Positions 27,006 to 38,591 are shown, numbered from the stretch's first letter. The stretch: 64,000 nt of DNA from Lachnospiraceae bacterium (GCA_017936885.1 JAGBEO010000003.1:124001-188000), one strand, 5' to 3'. Notes: a model not told the origin generated them from the letters alone. Numbers and translations: made by a program.

Positions 27006-27041
27006 ATGCCTATAGAGAATTGAAATAGGAAGGATATTAAA

Positions 27042-29255
27042 ATGAATATAAGTTATAATGAAAAGAACCGCGTATTTAAATTAGATACAGCGCATACCAG
27101 CTATTGTATCGGTATTGTGGATGAGGAGAATTTCGTCGGACACATTTATTATGGAAGAAAATTAAGCGAGGATAATCTCGTTTATCGGATGCGTACTATG
27201 GAAGCACCCTTTGTACCTTCTCAGAATAATAGGGACAGAACTTCTTTCTTAGATTCGTTCCCGATGGAATATACGGGCAATAATCTGGGAGATTACAGGG
27301 AAGGAACCTTAAGCGTCAGAAGCGCGGGCGGACATACGGGCGTGTCGCTGTCTTTTGTTTCCCATCGGATTTATGACGGCAAAGAAGGACTGGAAGGCTT
27401 ACCGGCTACTTTTGGCAGGGAAAATGAATGCAAGACATTGGAGCTCGTTTGCGAGGATAAGCATTTGGACTTACAGGTTATTTTGTCCTATAGTATTTTT
27501 GCAGACAACGATGCTATTGCCAGAAGCGTTAAAGTAGTGAATCACGGCAAAGAGCCGATTTATCTGACGAGAGTATTATCTGCCTGTATCGATATGGATA
27601 ACGAGGAATATGAGATGATCACACTGCACGGGTCATGGGCGAGGGAGCGCGCTATCCAGACCCGCCCTGTGATGCTTGGCAAGCAGGGTGTCTCTTCCGT
27701 GCGTGGAGAGTCCAGCCATCAGGAACATCCCTTTATGGCATGGAAACAGAAGCAGACAACCGAAGAAACCGGTGACATTTACGGAATGAATTTTGTATAT
27801 TCCGGCAACTTTCTGGCACAGATTGAAGCCAATCAGTTCGGCAGCATCCGTGCGATGATGGGGATTCATCCGGAGAATTTCTGCTGGAAGCTGGAAACAG
27901 GAGAAAGTTTCCAGGCGCCGGAGGTTATCTGTATTTATTCCGCAGAAGGCATCGGTGGTATGACAAGGAGCCTGCATGATCTGTACCGGAACCATCTGAT
28001 CCGCGGTGAATATAAAGATAAGAAAAGACCGATTCTGATCAACAACTGGGAAGCAACCTATTTTGATTTTGATACGGAGAAATTACTGGATATTGCCAGA
28101 CAGGCATCCGAACTGGGGATTGAGATGCTGGTTATGGATGACGGCTGGTTTGGACATAGAAATGATGATAACACAAGCTTAGGTGACTGGCAGGTTAATG
28201 AGACCAAGATAAACGGCGGTTTGAAATATTTGGTAGATGAAGTGAACAAGCTGGGTATGAAATTCGGTATTTGGTTTGAACCGGAAATGATCTCGCCGGA
28301 TTCCAATCTATACAGAGCGCACCCCGACTGGGCGATTGCGATTCCCGGCAGAAGCGGAAGCCTTGCCAGAAATCAGTATGTGCTGGACTTGACCAGACAA
28401 GAAGTCAGGGATTATATATACGATATGGTGGCGGCGGTTCTGCACAGCGCCAACATTGAATATGTAAAATGGGATATGAACAGACAGCTAAGCGATATCG
28501 GAAGTTATGGTCTGCCGGCAGACAGACAGGGAGAGCTGTACCACAGACAGGTGCTGGCTTTGTATGAAATGCAGGAGAGACTGGTCACGGAGTTTCCCCA
28601 TTTGCTTCTGGAGAATTGTTCCGGCGGCGGCGCCAGATTTGACGCCGGTATGCTTTACTACAGTCCCCAGATCTGGTGTTCCGATGATACGGATGCGGTG
28701 GAGAGACTTTCCATTCAGGCGGGCACGGCAATGATCTATCCGTTGTCGGCCATGGGCGCCCATGTGTCCGATTGTCCGAATCATACGGTGGGCAGGGTAA
28801 CGCCGTTTGAAACGCGAGGATATGTGGCACTGGCAGGTACGTTTGGATACGAATTGGATGTCACGAAGATCCCGGAAGAGGACCGTGATATGATCCCGGA
28901 TCAGGTTGCTATGTACCATAAGTATAATGATCTAGTGCGTCAGGGAGATTACTACCGTATCGCACATTATACCGAGAATCATTTCTATGATTGTTACGAA
29001 GTGGTGGCGAAAGATAAGAGTGAAGCGCTCATTACTTATATCCAGGTATTAAACCGACCTAACTATCACAGCAGACGGATTTATATTCCTGGGTTAGACC
29101 CTGAGAAAACATATGCGATTGCCAATGCACAGGACTGGCCGGAGATCAGTCAGACCGAGTATAAAGGAGACACTTTACATTATGCAGGTCTTAATATTCC
29201 ACCGCTGTGGGGGGATTTCAAAGGAAGGTTGCTGCATTTGAAGGCATTGCCTTGA
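27042..29255 (+). CDS. Alpha-galactosidase (GH36)
   Basis: Releases terminal alpha-1,6-galactose from raffinose-type sugars or galactomannan fragments. No signal peptide, so it acts in the cytoplasm. 737 residues: N-terminal beta-sandwich to about 330, then the TIM barrel with MDDGWFG, nucleophile Asp478 in KWDMNR and acid/base Asp548 in WCSDDTDA; SGGGARFDAG lies between. The two catalytic positions match those of Geobacillus stearothermophilus AgaA/AgaB. GGAAGG precedes the ATG. It would supply galactose and, with the sugar importer, feed glycolysis. Confidence 0.95.
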   Translation: MNISYNEKNRVFKLDTAHTSYCIGIVDEENFVGHIYYGRKLSEDNLVYRMRTMEAPFVPSQNNRDRTSFLDSFPMEYTGNNLGDYREGTLSVRSAGGHTGVSLSFVSHRIYDGKEGLEGLPATFGRENECKTLELVCEDKHLDLQVILSYSIFADNDAIARSVKVVNHGKEPIYLTRVLSACIDMDNEEYEMITLHGSWARERAIQTRPVMLGKQGVSSVRGESSHQEHPFMAWKQKQTTEETGDIYGMNFVYSGNFLAQIEANQFGSIRAMMGIHPENFCWKLETGESFQAPEVICIYSAEGIGGMTRSLHDLYRNHLIRGEYKDKKRPILINNWEATYFDFDTEKLLDIARQASELGIEMLVMDDGWFGHRNDDNTSLGDWQVNETKINGGLKYLVDEVNKLGMKFGIWFEPEMISPDSNLYRAHPDWAIAIPGRSGSLARNQYVLDLTRQEVRDYIYDMVAAVLHSANIEYVKWDMNRQLSDIGSYGLPADRQGELYHRQVLALYEMQERLVTEFPHLLLENCSGGGARFDAGMLYYSPQIWCSDDTDAVERLSIQAGTAMIYPLSAMGAHVSDCPNHTVGRVTPFETRGYVALAGTFGYELDVTKIPEEDRDMIPDQVAMYHKYNDLVRQGDYYRIAHYTENHFYDCYEVVAKDKSEALITYIQVLNRPNYHSRRIYIPGLDPEKTYAIANAQDWPEISQTEYKGDTLHYAGLNIPPLWGDFKGRLLHLKALP

Positions 29256-29306
29256 TGAGTTTTGCAATTACTTAAATAAAATATGGTAACAGAAAGGACA
29301 TAAATC

Positions 29307-30500
29307 ATGATCGTACAAAAGTATAAAGATATGTTACAAGGTAAATCGGTGATCCGTCAGTTGTCGGAGTTCGCTACGGCAAGGGGTGCGGAGATAGGTT
29401 ATGAAAATGTGTTTGATTACAGTCTAGGTAATCCGTCTGTGCCGGTGCCGCAGCAGTTTACAGACACCATGATTCAAATGCTGCAGGAGAAAAATCCCAT
29501 GGAGCTGCACGGTTACAGCCAGAGCCTGGGTATCCCCTCCGTGAGAGATAAGGTAGCAGCTTCCCTGAATAAGAGATTTGGCATGAATTATACAGGCAAT
29601 CACATCTTCATGACGACAGGTGCGGCAGGTGCGATCGCCCATGCATTGCGGTGCGTGTCGCAGCCGGGTGATGAGATTCTTACGTTTGCACCTTATTTTC
29701 CGGAATATAATCCTTACATCAATCTGACAGGCGCGGCGCTTAAAGTAGTGCCTGCCAATACGGAGAATTTCCAGATCAACTTCGAAGCCTTCGAAGAAAT
29801 GCTTACCGATAAGGTAGCGGCGGTGTTGATCAACACACCGAACAATCCGTCCGGTATGGTATATTCTACAGCGACGATTCGGGAATTAGCAAGAATTATG
29901 ACGGAGAAATCCGAGAAGTACGGTCACGATATTTTCCTGATCTCCGATGAACCGTACAGGGAGATCGTATTTGCCGGCGTGGACGCACCGTATCCGTCTA
30001 AATTTTACAAGAATACCTTGTCCTGTTATTCCTTTTCTAAGTCGTTGTCTCTGCCGGGTGAACGTATCGGTTATATTGCCGTTAACCCGGAATGTACCGA
30101 TGCGGAACTGATCAGCACTATGTGTGGCCAGATCTCCAGAGGAACAGGACACAATTGCCCGCCGTCCATTATACAGCTTGCGGTGGCTGAGGTGCTTGAT
30201 CTGACTTCGGATCTGTCTGTCTATGAGACGAATATGAATATTCTATATAAGGAACTGACGAGCCTCGGTTTCGAGTGCATCAAACCGGGCGGAACCTTCT
30301 ATATGTTCCCCAAGTCGCCGGAAGCGGATGCGGTCGCTTTCAGTGAAAAGGCGAAGAAGTACGATTTGATTCTGGTACCGAGCAACAGTTTCGGCGTAGA
30401 CGGTTACTTCCGTCTTGCGTACTGTATTGATACGGAGAAGGTGGAGCGTTCTTTAGAGGCATTCCGGAAGTTTGTAAAGACTGAGTATGGTAATTTGTAA
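29307..30500 (+). CDS. PLP-dependent aminotransferase (class I/II)
   Basis: Fold-type I aminotransferase, 397 residues. The PLP lysine is Lys245 in YSFSKSLSLPGERIGY; the cofactor-binding NTPNNPSG and SDEPYREIV motifs are present, as is the C-terminal arginine region YFRLAYC. Substrates are not determined; aspartate or alanine-type specificity is common in relatives. It lies 51 bases after the galactosidase gene with AGAAAGGA before the ATG. Confidence 0.9.
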   Translation: MIVQKYKDMLQGKSVIRQLSEFATARGAEIGYENVFDYSLGNPSVPVPQQFTDTMIQMLQEKNPMELHGYSQSLGIPSVRDKVAASLNKRFGMNYTGNHIFMTTGAAGAIAHALRCVSQPGDEILTFAPYFPEYNPYINLTGAALKVVPANTENFQINFEAFEEMLTDKVAAVLINTPNNPSGMVYSTATIRELARIMTEKSEKYGHDIFLISDEPYREIVFAGVDAPYPSKFYKNTLSCYSFSKSLSLPGERIGYIAVNPECTDAELISTMCGQISRGTGHNCPPSIIQLAVAEVLDLTSDLSVYETNMNILYKELTSLGFECIKPGGTFYMFPKSPEADAVAFSEKAKKYDLILVPSNSFGVDGYFRLAYCIDTEKVERSLEAFRKFVKTEYGNL

Positions 30501-30631
30501 TTTGTAATTGTATAAAATGCATAATCAGCACAGCTGCGCTTTCGCTTTGTTCCAGACGCAACGGACACCGGGGCTGGTTATGGTGATGCAGTTTGCTGTT
30601 GATTAAAAATTTAGAGAAAGAGGGAATGGAT

Positions 30632-31483
30632 ATGTATCAAGCCGGGCTTATTTTGGAAGGCGGCGGCATGAAAGGGATTTATACCGCCGGCGTATTGGAT
30701 TTCTTTCTGGAGAAAGGGATTGATTTTTCAAGCTGTTACGGAGTATCCGCAGGCGCCTGCTGTCTGTGCAGTTATTTGTCAAAGCAGAAAGGAAGAGCTT
30801 ACCATGTAAATGTGGATTATCTGGATCAGAAAGCGTATTGCAGCGTGGAAAGTCTGTTAAAGACCGGAGATTTGTTCGGGACCGATATGTGTTATGGATT
30901 GATTCCGGATTATCTGAACCCATATGATTATGATGCGTTTAACCGCTATGAAGGTAAAGCATACGCAGTGGTTACTAATATCAGAACAGGAGAAGCGGAA
31001 TATATGTTATTGGAAGACATGCACAGAGATATTATTGCTGTGCGTGCTTCCAGTTCTATGCCGTTGGTTTCGAGAAATGTACGGATCGGCGATGAGCTTT
31101 ATCTGGACGGCGGTATTGCAGATTCCATTCCTCTCAGACGTTCTATGAAGGATGGCAATACGAAGAATGTCATCGTTATGACGAAAGAGGAAGGTTATAT
31201 CAGGAAGCCTGCCGGAAAAGAACTGGCGCTCATAAAGGCAAGGTATATACGTTATCCTAAGATATATGAGCTTATGAGGGAAAGACACCTTGCCTATAAC
31301 AGCACGGTACAGTATATCGAAGAAATGCAGGCACAGGACAAAGTATTCGTAATCCGTCCCAAACATAAAAGTGATGTGGGAAGAGTAGAAAAAGACAGGG
31401 CAAAGCTTGAGGCGCTTTATGAAGAGGGATATCGCGATGCCCAAAATTGTTATTTGGATTTGATGGAATATCTGCACAAATAG
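30632..31483 (+). CDS. Patatin-like phospholipase
   Basis: Intracellular serine lipase/esterase with a Ser-Asp dyad. Oxyanion loop GGGMKG at about 9-14, nucleophile Ser39 in GVSAGA, catalytic Asp159 in LDGGIADSIPL. No signal peptide. Start 30632 is preferred because AGAGGG ends 7 bases before it; ATG 30626 is too close and 30593 has no ribosome site. 283 residues, close to E. coli YjjU-type proteins. Likely acts on membrane phospholipids or acyl esters. Confidence 0.88.
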   Translation: MYQAGLILEGGGMKGIYTAGVLDFFLEKGIDFSSCYGVSAGACCLCSYLSKQKGRAYHVNVDYLDQKAYCSVESLLKTGDLFGTDMCYGLIPDYLNPYDYDAFNRYEGKAYAVVTNIRTGEAEYMLLEDMHRDIIAVRASSSMPLVSRNVRIGDELYLDGGIADSIPLRRSMKDGNTKNVIVMTKEEGYIRKPAGKELALIKARYIRYPKIYELMRERHLAYNSTVQYIEEMQAQDKVFVIRPKHKSDVGRVEKDRAKLEALYEEGYRDAQNCYLDLMEYLHK

Positions 31484-31519
31484 TATAATAAGTTATAAGG
31501 AAAGGTATGGAAATACAAT

Positions 31520-32344
31520 ATGGATATCATAGAAATTTTAAAGGCTGTACTCTTCGGTATCGTAGAGGGAATTACGGAATGGCTTCCTATCAGCAGTACG
31601 GGACATATGATTTTGTTGAATGAATTTGTTACCCTGAATGTGTCAGAAGAATTCTGGGAGATGTTTCTGGTTGTTATTCAGCTTGGAGCGATTCTGGCGG
31701 TAGTCATTTTATTCTGGGATAAAATATTTCCGTTTCGTTTTAAGGAAAAACCTGTCATCAGGAAAGACATCTTTGTGCTGTGGTTTAAGATTCTGGTGGC
31801 GTGTATACCAGCGGCGGTGATCGGACTTGCTTTTGATGATGTGTTTGATGCGCTCTTTTATAATCCGTGGTGCGTGGCAATAGCGCTGATCGTCTTCGGT
31901 ATCGCTTTCATTTTTATTGAAAACAGAAATAAGAATGTATCCGCCAGGATTACCGGGCTGGATCAGATCACCTATCAGACGGCGTTGATGATCGGTGTCT
32001 TTCAGCTGCTTGCAGCCATATTTCCCGGTACATCCCGTTCCGGCGCAACGATCGTGGGAGCGCTTTTAATAGGAGTGTCCAGAACTGTGGCGGCGGAGTT
32101 TACATTCTTTCTTGCTATTCCGGTTATGCTTGGCGCCAGCCTTTTGAAGATTGTGAAGTTTGGGTTCAGTTTCACAGGCACGGAACTGACCATATTATTT
32201 GTAGGAATGATCGTTGCTTTTGCAGTATCCGTGGTTGTAATCAGGTTCCTGATGGGATATATCAAAAAACATGATTTTAAAGTATTCGGATGGTATCGTA
32301 TTGTGCTGGGTGTGGCAGTGCTGTTATATTTCGCATTGGCATAA
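31520..32344 (+). CDS. uppP: Undecaprenyl-diphosphatase
   Basis: Integral membrane phosphatase (BacA type) that recycles undecaprenyl pyrophosphate to the monophosphate carrier for wall synthesis; overproduction gives bacitracin resistance in other bacteria. 274 residues, about eight helices. Both conserved motifs are present: EGITEWLPISSTGH near residues 14-27 and PGTSRSGAT near 171-179. Ribosome site AAGGAAAGG upstream. Confidence 0.96.
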   Translation: MDIIEILKAVLFGIVEGITEWLPISSTGHMILLNEFVTLNVSEEFWEMFLVVIQLGAILAVVILFWDKIFPFRFKEKPVIRKDIFVLWFKILVACIPAAVIGLAFDDVFDALFYNPWCVAIALIVFGIAFIFIENRNKNVSARITGLDQITYQTALMIGVFQLLAAIFPGTSRSGATIVGALLIGVSRTVAAEFTFFLAIPVMLGASLLKIVKFGFSFTGTELTILFVGMIVAFAVSVVVIRFLMGYIKKHDFKVFGWYRIVLGVAVLLYFALA

Positions 32345-32445
32345 TTATAATAGATGGGGATAAAATTCAGTGATTTATAATGATTTTTATGTCATTTCGT
32401 ATAAAATACGGGAAGAAAGTGTTCTTATTTGTTACAGATTGTTGA

Positions 32446-32474
32446 TTGACAGTGCATTTTGATTGCGATAAAAT
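32446..32474 (+). promoter_or_regulatory. Promoter of the DUF6465 gene
   Basis: TTGACA and TAAAAT with 17-base spacing, about 100 bases before the start codon. The leader contains a small stem TTCGG/CCGAA near 32539-32552. Confidence 0.8.
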
Positions 32475-32575
32475 CCTCATATGATCCAAAATCAGTGGAT
32501 GATAGGGTATTATGAAAAAGCAGTAACAGTAACGCGTGTTGTTCGGTAGGCCGAATATGTGGAAGGAGAATACTT

Positions 32576-33052
32576 ATGGCAGAGACCAAGAAAACAGCAA
32601 TTGTGAAACCAGTAGCTAAAGCAGTAGCAGCTAAAGCCGCAGATACAAAGACAGCAGAAGTAAAAACAACTCCGGTAGCACCTGTAGCAAAGGCAGAGCC
32701 TGTAGTGGAAGAGAAGAAAGTAACCGTTAAGAAAGAGGCAGCTAAGAAGACAACTGCTAAGAAGGCAGCAGAGAAGAAAGCACCTGCTAAGAAAGAGGCA
32801 GTTAAGAAGACAACAGAAGCCAAGAAAACAACAGCAGCAAAGAAGACGGCTGTAAAAGAGACATTACATGTACAGTTTGCTGGTAAGACATATACAACGG
32901 AAGATCTTGTTAAGATTGCCAAAGATGTATGGAAATATGACTTACAGCAGAATGAAGATGATTTCAAGACAGTAGAGTTATATGTTAAGCCTGAAGAGCA
33001 TACTGTTTACTATGTGATCAATGGCGATGTGACAGGCAGCTTCGGAATTTAA
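32576..33052 (+). CDS. DUF6465 protein with histone H1-like Lys/Ala tail
   Basis: 158 residues. Residues 1-95 are almost entirely Lys, Ala, Thr, Val and Glu, with AAKK and PAKKE-type repeats like those in bacterial histone H1-like proteins. Residues 97-158 form a small acidic/aromatic domain (LHVQFAGKTYTTEDLVKIA to the end) that matches the DUF6465 family of Clostridia. No signal peptide. Function unknown; nucleoid or RNA binding through the tail is plausible. It has its own strong promoter and terminator. Confidence 0.8.
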   Translation: MAETKKTAIVKPVAKAVAAKAADTKTAEVKTTPVAPVAKAEPVVEEKKVTVKKEAAKKTTAKKAAEKKAPAKKEAVKKTTEAKKTTAAKKTAVKETLHVQFAGKTYTTEDLVKIAKDVWKYDLQQNEDDFKTVELYVKPEEHTVYYVINGDVTGSFGI

Positions 33053-33106
33053 TGTTGTTAAGGCATCTGATATCAGAATGCCGGGTACACAAGTAGCACA
33101 AACGGA

Positions 33107-33148
33107 AGCAATTGGTTTGAGTGATAAGCTTGAACTGATTGCTTTTTT
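33107..33148 (+). terminator. Terminator of the DUF6465 gene
   Basis: About 15 pairs, AGCAATTGGTTTGAG with CTTGAACTGATTGCT, followed by seven T. Confidence 0.88.
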
Positions 33149-33220
33149 TGTTTTTTGTATTTTAAAAACTTTTTTTAAAGATTTTTCATAGTTTTTTCAT
33201 AATTTTTTTCCCAAGATATG

Positions 33221-33249
33221 TTGACAACTAAATATCTAAGTGATAACTT
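33221..33249 (+). promoter_or_regulatory. Heat-shock operon promoter
   Basis: TTGACA and TAACTT with 17-base spacing; the CIRCE operator starts 15 bases downstream, over the expected transcript start. Confidence 0.75.
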
Positions 33250-33263
33250 ACTACTAGAAGATG

Positions 33264-33290
33264 TTAGCACTCTAAAGAGTTGAGTGCTAA
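33264..33290 (+). promoter_or_regulatory. CIRCE operator
   Basis: Perfect TTAGCACTC, nine bases, GAGTGCTAA. This is the HrcA binding site that represses the hrcA-grpE-dnaK-dnaJ genes at normal temperature. Confidence 0.98.
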
Positions 33291-33306
33291 CAATGGGAGA
33301 TATGGT

Positions 33307-34335
33307 ATGCAGTTGGATGAAAGAAAATATAAAATATTGCAAGCCATCATTCGTAATTATCTGGAGACAGGAGAGCCGGTCGGAAGCCGCACGATTTCCA
33401 AATATACCGACTTGAACCTAAGCTCGGCAACCATTCGTAATGAAATGGCTGATTTGGAGGAACTGGGATACATTCTGCAGCCTCATACTTCCGCCGGACG
33501 TATTCCGTCAGACAAAGGCTATCGCCTCTATGTGGATAAGATGATGGAGGAGAAAGAGCGGGAAGTAGAAGAGATGAAAGAAATACTTCTTGAGAAGGAA
33601 GATAAAATGGATCATCTCCTGAAACAGGCAGCGAAGGTTCTGGCGAACAATACTGAGTATGCAGCCATGATTTCAGCACCGCAGTATCATCACAATAAAC
33701 TGAAATTTATTCAGTTATCAAGAGTAGATGTCAATCAGATTCTGGCAGTTATCGTAGTGGAAGGCAACGTAATTAAGAATACGATGCTGACGGTGGCAGA
33801 GGAATTAAGCGATGAGACATTGCTTAAACTCAATATTCTGTTAAATACTCATTTGAATGGGCTGTCGCTGGAAGAGATCAATTTGGGAATGATTTCAGCC
33901 ATGAAACAGCAGGCGGGGATTCACAGTGAGATCGTAGCAAGCGTGATTGATGCAGTGGCGGAAGCAATTAAGGCAGATGAAGACTTGGAGATTTACACAA
34001 GCGGCACCAAGAACTTTTTCAAATATCCGGAACTTGCGGATCATGAGAGAGCGAGTGAGCTGATCACCACCTTTGAAGAAAAACAGGTACTGAGTGAACT
34101 GGTGCAGGAAAATCTGTCAGATGATAACAATACCGGCATTCAGGTTTATATCGGGAATGAGACTCCCGTAGTCGGCATGAAAGACTGCAGCATCGTGACA
34201 GCTACTTATGAGCTGGATGAGGGTATGAAAGGAACCATCGGTATTATCGGTCCGAAGCGAATGGATTATGAGAAAGTGGTCAGTAACCTGAAGCTTTTAA
34301 AACATCAGTTGGACGATTTATATAAGAAGAATTAG
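33307..34335 (+). CDS. hrcA: Heat-inducible transcription repressor
   Basis: Binds CIRCE and represses class I heat-shock genes; its folding depends on GroEL. N-terminal winged helix (LDERKYKILQAIIRNYLETG, then GSRTISKY and ATIRNEMADLEELG), followed by a GAF-like dimer domain ending DDLYKKN. Start ATG 33307 follows GGGAG by 7 bases; an upstream TTG at 33280 would lie inside the CIRCE. 342 residues. Autoregulated through the CIRCE just upstream. Confidence 0.97.
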   Translation: MQLDERKYKILQAIIRNYLETGEPVGSRTISKYTDLNLSSATIRNEMADLEELGYILQPHTSAGRIPSDKGYRLYVDKMMEEKEREVEEMKEILLEKEDKMDHLLKQAAKVLANNTEYAAMISAPQYHHNKLKFIQLSRVDVNQILAVIVVEGNVIKNTMLTVAEELSDETLLKLNILLNTHLNGLSLEEINLGMISAMKQQAGIHSEIVASVIDAVAEAIKADEDLEIYTSGTKNFFKYPELADHERASELITTFEEKQVLSELVQENLSDDNNTGIQVYIGNETPVVGMKDCSIVTATYELDEGMKGTIGIIGPKRMDYEKVVSNLKLLKHQLDDLYKKN

Positions 34336-34406
34336 AATCAAAACAGTCATCAAATAGCCGACGGTAGGAAAGACTAAGGACTATCTGATAGAAAGGAATG
34401 AGAGAC

Positions 34407-35024
34407 GTGGCAGAAGAAAAGATGCAGGATGAAAACATAACACAGGAAAGTGTGACAGAAGAAAATGTAACAATGGAAGACCAAACAGCCGAAGTGGAAC
34501 TGGACAGAGCAGAAGATGCTGATAAAGAGGTCTCCAAGGAAGAACAGAAAGAAAAGAAGAAAAAAGAAAAATCCGATAAAAAGCAGGATGCCCTGAAAGA
34601 GAAAATTGATGAGCTGGAAGATCGGGTCAAACGTCAGATGGCTGAGTTTGATAATTTTCGTAAGCGAACGGAGAAAGAAAAGACAGCAATGTTTGAGACC
34701 GGTGCCAAAAGCGTAATCGAAAAGATTCTTCCCGTAGTTGATAACTTCGAGAGAGGTTTGGCAAGTATACCGGAAGAAGAGAAGGGCAGCGGTTTTGCAC
34801 AGGGCATGGAAATGATTTACAAGCAGTTAATGACAGAGCTTGAGAACATGGAAGTAAAGCCGATCCCGGCAGTGGGAGAGGAATTCAATCCCGATTTCCA
34901 TAATGCAGTGATGCAGGTGGAGAGTGAGGAATATGAATCCGGTGTGATTGCACAGGAACTTCAAAAAGGTTATACCTATCGTGACAGTGTTGTACGGCAC
35001 TCCATGGTAGCAGTTGTAGAGTAA
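34407..35024 (+). CDS. grpE: DnaK nucleotide exchange factor GrpE
   Basis: Releases ADP from DnaK. A very acidic and lysine-rich N-terminal region (to about 60) leads into the long coiled coil (KIDELEDRVKRQMAEFDNF) and the C-terminal beta domain with PIPAVGEEFNPDFHNAVMQV. A GTG start at 34407 is preferred because AAAGGA ends 9 bases before it; the ATG at 34398 directly abuts that site. 205 residues. Confidence 0.95.
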   Translation: MAEEKMQDENITQESVTEENVTMEDQTAEVELDRAEDADKEVSKEEQKEKKKKEKSDKKQDALKEKIDELEDRVKRQMAEFDNFRKRTEKEKTAMFETGAKSVIEKILPVVDNFERGLASIPEEEKGSGFAQGMEMIYKQLMTELENMEVKPIPAVGEEFNPDFHNAVMQVESEEYESGVIAQELQKGYTYRDSVVRHSMVAVVE

Positions 35025-35046
35025 TATTAATTTTTATAGTATATAG

Positions 35047-36921
<1,875 letters not shown>

Positions 36922-36937
36922 TGTAAAGACTAAAAGA

Positions 36938-36972
36938 AGTTCTAAGGTGTCGGAATACGGCGCCTTAGAACT
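36938..36972 (+). other. Hairpin between dnaK and dnaJ
   Basis: AGTTCTAAGG pairs perfectly with CCTTAGAACT. No T run follows, so it probably reduces but does not stop transcription into dnaJ, or marks an RNA processing site. The remaining 160 bases to dnaJ are AT-rich. Confidence 0.6.
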
Positions 36973-37134
36973 CCTATGTTTGTCCCGGAAGAAATTGCAT
37001 GGGCAATTTCTTGTCAGCGTATCATTTTTATTGGCAGAAAATGCAGCAATTACTTTTCGGGGTAGAAAATATACAATATATGTAATATAAGACTGAGAAC
37101 AGATAGGACATAGATATATAGGAAGGTTACGATT

Positions 37135-38310
37135 ATGGCAGAACAGAAAAGAGATTATTATGAGGTACTCGGCGTAGACAAAAATGCCGACGAGGCCGCA
37201 ATTAAAAAAGCATATAGAGTTCTGGCTAAAAAATATCATCCTGATATGAATCCCGGCGATGCGGAAGCGGAGAAGAAATTTAAGGAAGCGTCCGAAGCCT
37301 ATGCAGTCCTGAGTGATCCGGAGAAAAGACGACAGTATGACCAGTATGGCCATGCTGCCTTTGACGGTGCTGGGGGAGCCGGAGGATTCGGCGGCTTTGA
37401 TTTCAACAGTGCTGACTTTAGCGATATTTTCGGAGATATTTTTGGTGATATCTTTGGAGGAGGCCGGCGAGGCGGCAGAAATAACGGTCCGATGAAGGGT
37501 GCCAATATCCGTACCAGCGTCCGAATTACTTTTGAGGAAGCAGTGTTCGGTGTGGAGAAAGAAATTGAGCTGACATTGAAAGATGAATGTACGGCATGTC
37601 ATGGAACCGGCGCGAAGCCGGGCACCAGTCCAGAGACATGTACCAAGTGCGGAGGTAAAGGTCAGGTAGTATTTACCCAGCAGTCCTTCTTCGGTACTGT
37701 GAGAAATGTGCAGACCTGTCCGGATTGTCACGGAACCGGTAAAGTGATCAAAGACAAATGTCCGGATTGCCGCGGAACAGGATACATTGCTAATAAGAAG
37801 AAGATTCAGGTGTCTATCCCTGCGGGTATTGATAACGGACAGTGTGTCCGCATCCGTGATAAGGGAGAACCGGGAACAAACGGCGGACCGAGAGGAGATC
37901 TGTTGGTCGAGGTTATCGTAGGCAGACATCCGATCTTCCAGAGACAGGATGAAAATATTTATTCTACTGTACCGATGTCCTTTGCAATTGCTGCATTGGG
38001 CGGTGATATCGTGATCGACACCGTAGACGGCAAAGTAATCTATGAGGTGAAACCCGGAACCCAGACGGATACCAAGGTGCGTCTGAAAGGAAAGGGTGTT
38101 CCTTCCTTGCGAAATAAAGACGTGCGCGGTGATCACTATGTGACATTGGTGGTACAGGTGCCGGATAAATTGTCCCATGAAGCGAAGGAACTTTTAAAGA
38201 AGTTTGATGAGCAGACGGGTGATACCTTGAATGCTGCGAAGAATGTGTCTTCCGGTAATGCGGATGACCAGCCGAGCGGCGGGAAAGGGAAGAAGAAGTT
38301 TTGGAAGTAA
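37135..38310 (+). CDS. dnaJ: Chaperone DnaJ (Hsp40)
   Basis: Stimulates the DnaK ATPase. J domain at 1-70 with [11 protein letters not shown] (HPD motif), a Gly/Phe-rich region, four CxxCxGxG zinc motifs ([32 protein letters not shown]) at about 150-215, and the C-terminal substrate domains. 391 residues, complete type I DnaJ. In many Firmicutes prmA follows directly; here the next 14 kb are accessory genes. Confidence 0.97.
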   Translation: MAEQKRDYYEVLGVDKNADEAAIKKAYRVLAKKYHPDMNPGDAEAEKKFKEASEAYAVLSDPEKRRQYDQYGHAAFDGAGGAGGFGGFDFNSADFSDIFGDIFGDIFGGGRRGGRNNGPMKGANIRTSVRITFEEAVFGVEKEIELTLKDECTACHGTGAKPGTSPETCTKCGGKGQVVFTQQSFFGTVRNVQTCPDCHGTGKVIKDKCPDCRGTGYIANKKKIQVSIPAGIDNGQCVRIRDKGEPGTNGGPRGDLLVEVIVGRHPIFQRQDENIYSTVPMSFAIAALGGDIVIDTVDGKVIYEVKPGTQTDTKVRLKGKGVPSLRNKDVRGDHYVTLVVQVPDKLSHEAKELLKKFDEQTGDTLNAAKNVSSGNADDQPSGGKGKKKFWK

Positions 38311-38357
38311 ATAGTAGTACCGGCACAATTTAATAAATGCTATTACTAATATCTTTG

Positions 38358-38396
38358 GAAACGGCAGAAATTTTTATTCGGCCGTTTCTTTTTTTG
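38358..38396 (+). terminator. Terminator of the dnaK operon
   Basis: GAAACGGC pairs with GCCGTTTC, followed by nine T. Confidence 0.93.
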
Positions 38397-38473
38397 CTCT
38401 TTTTATTTAAATTTTAGCAACTTTTCATAAAAGCCATTAAAAAAGATTGTTAAATAGCACAATAGAAAAACTC

Positions 38474-38502
38474 TTGTATAACCTTTTTTCGTCACATATA
38501 AT
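38474..38502 (+). promoter_or_regulatory. Promoter of the GH53 gene
   Basis: TTGTAT and a perfect TATAAT, 17-base spacing; transcript start expected near 38509. Confidence 0.85.
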
Positions 38503-38516
38503 AAAAAGTGAAAAGC

Positions 38517-38551
38517 GCAACCGATTGCGCAACAGTTGCGCAATCGGTTGC
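38517..38551 (+). promoter_or_regulatory. LacI-type operator palindrome
   Basis: A 17-bp perfect inverted repeat with a one-base centre. Each arm contains a LacI-family half arrangement with central CG: GCAACCGATTGC and GCAATCGGTTGC. It begins eight bases after the expected transcript start of the galactanase gene, a normal position for a roadblock operator. Confidence 0.75.
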
Positions 38552-38591
38552 ACGAGTGAGAAGACATTATGTGTTGGAAAATGCATAATGA

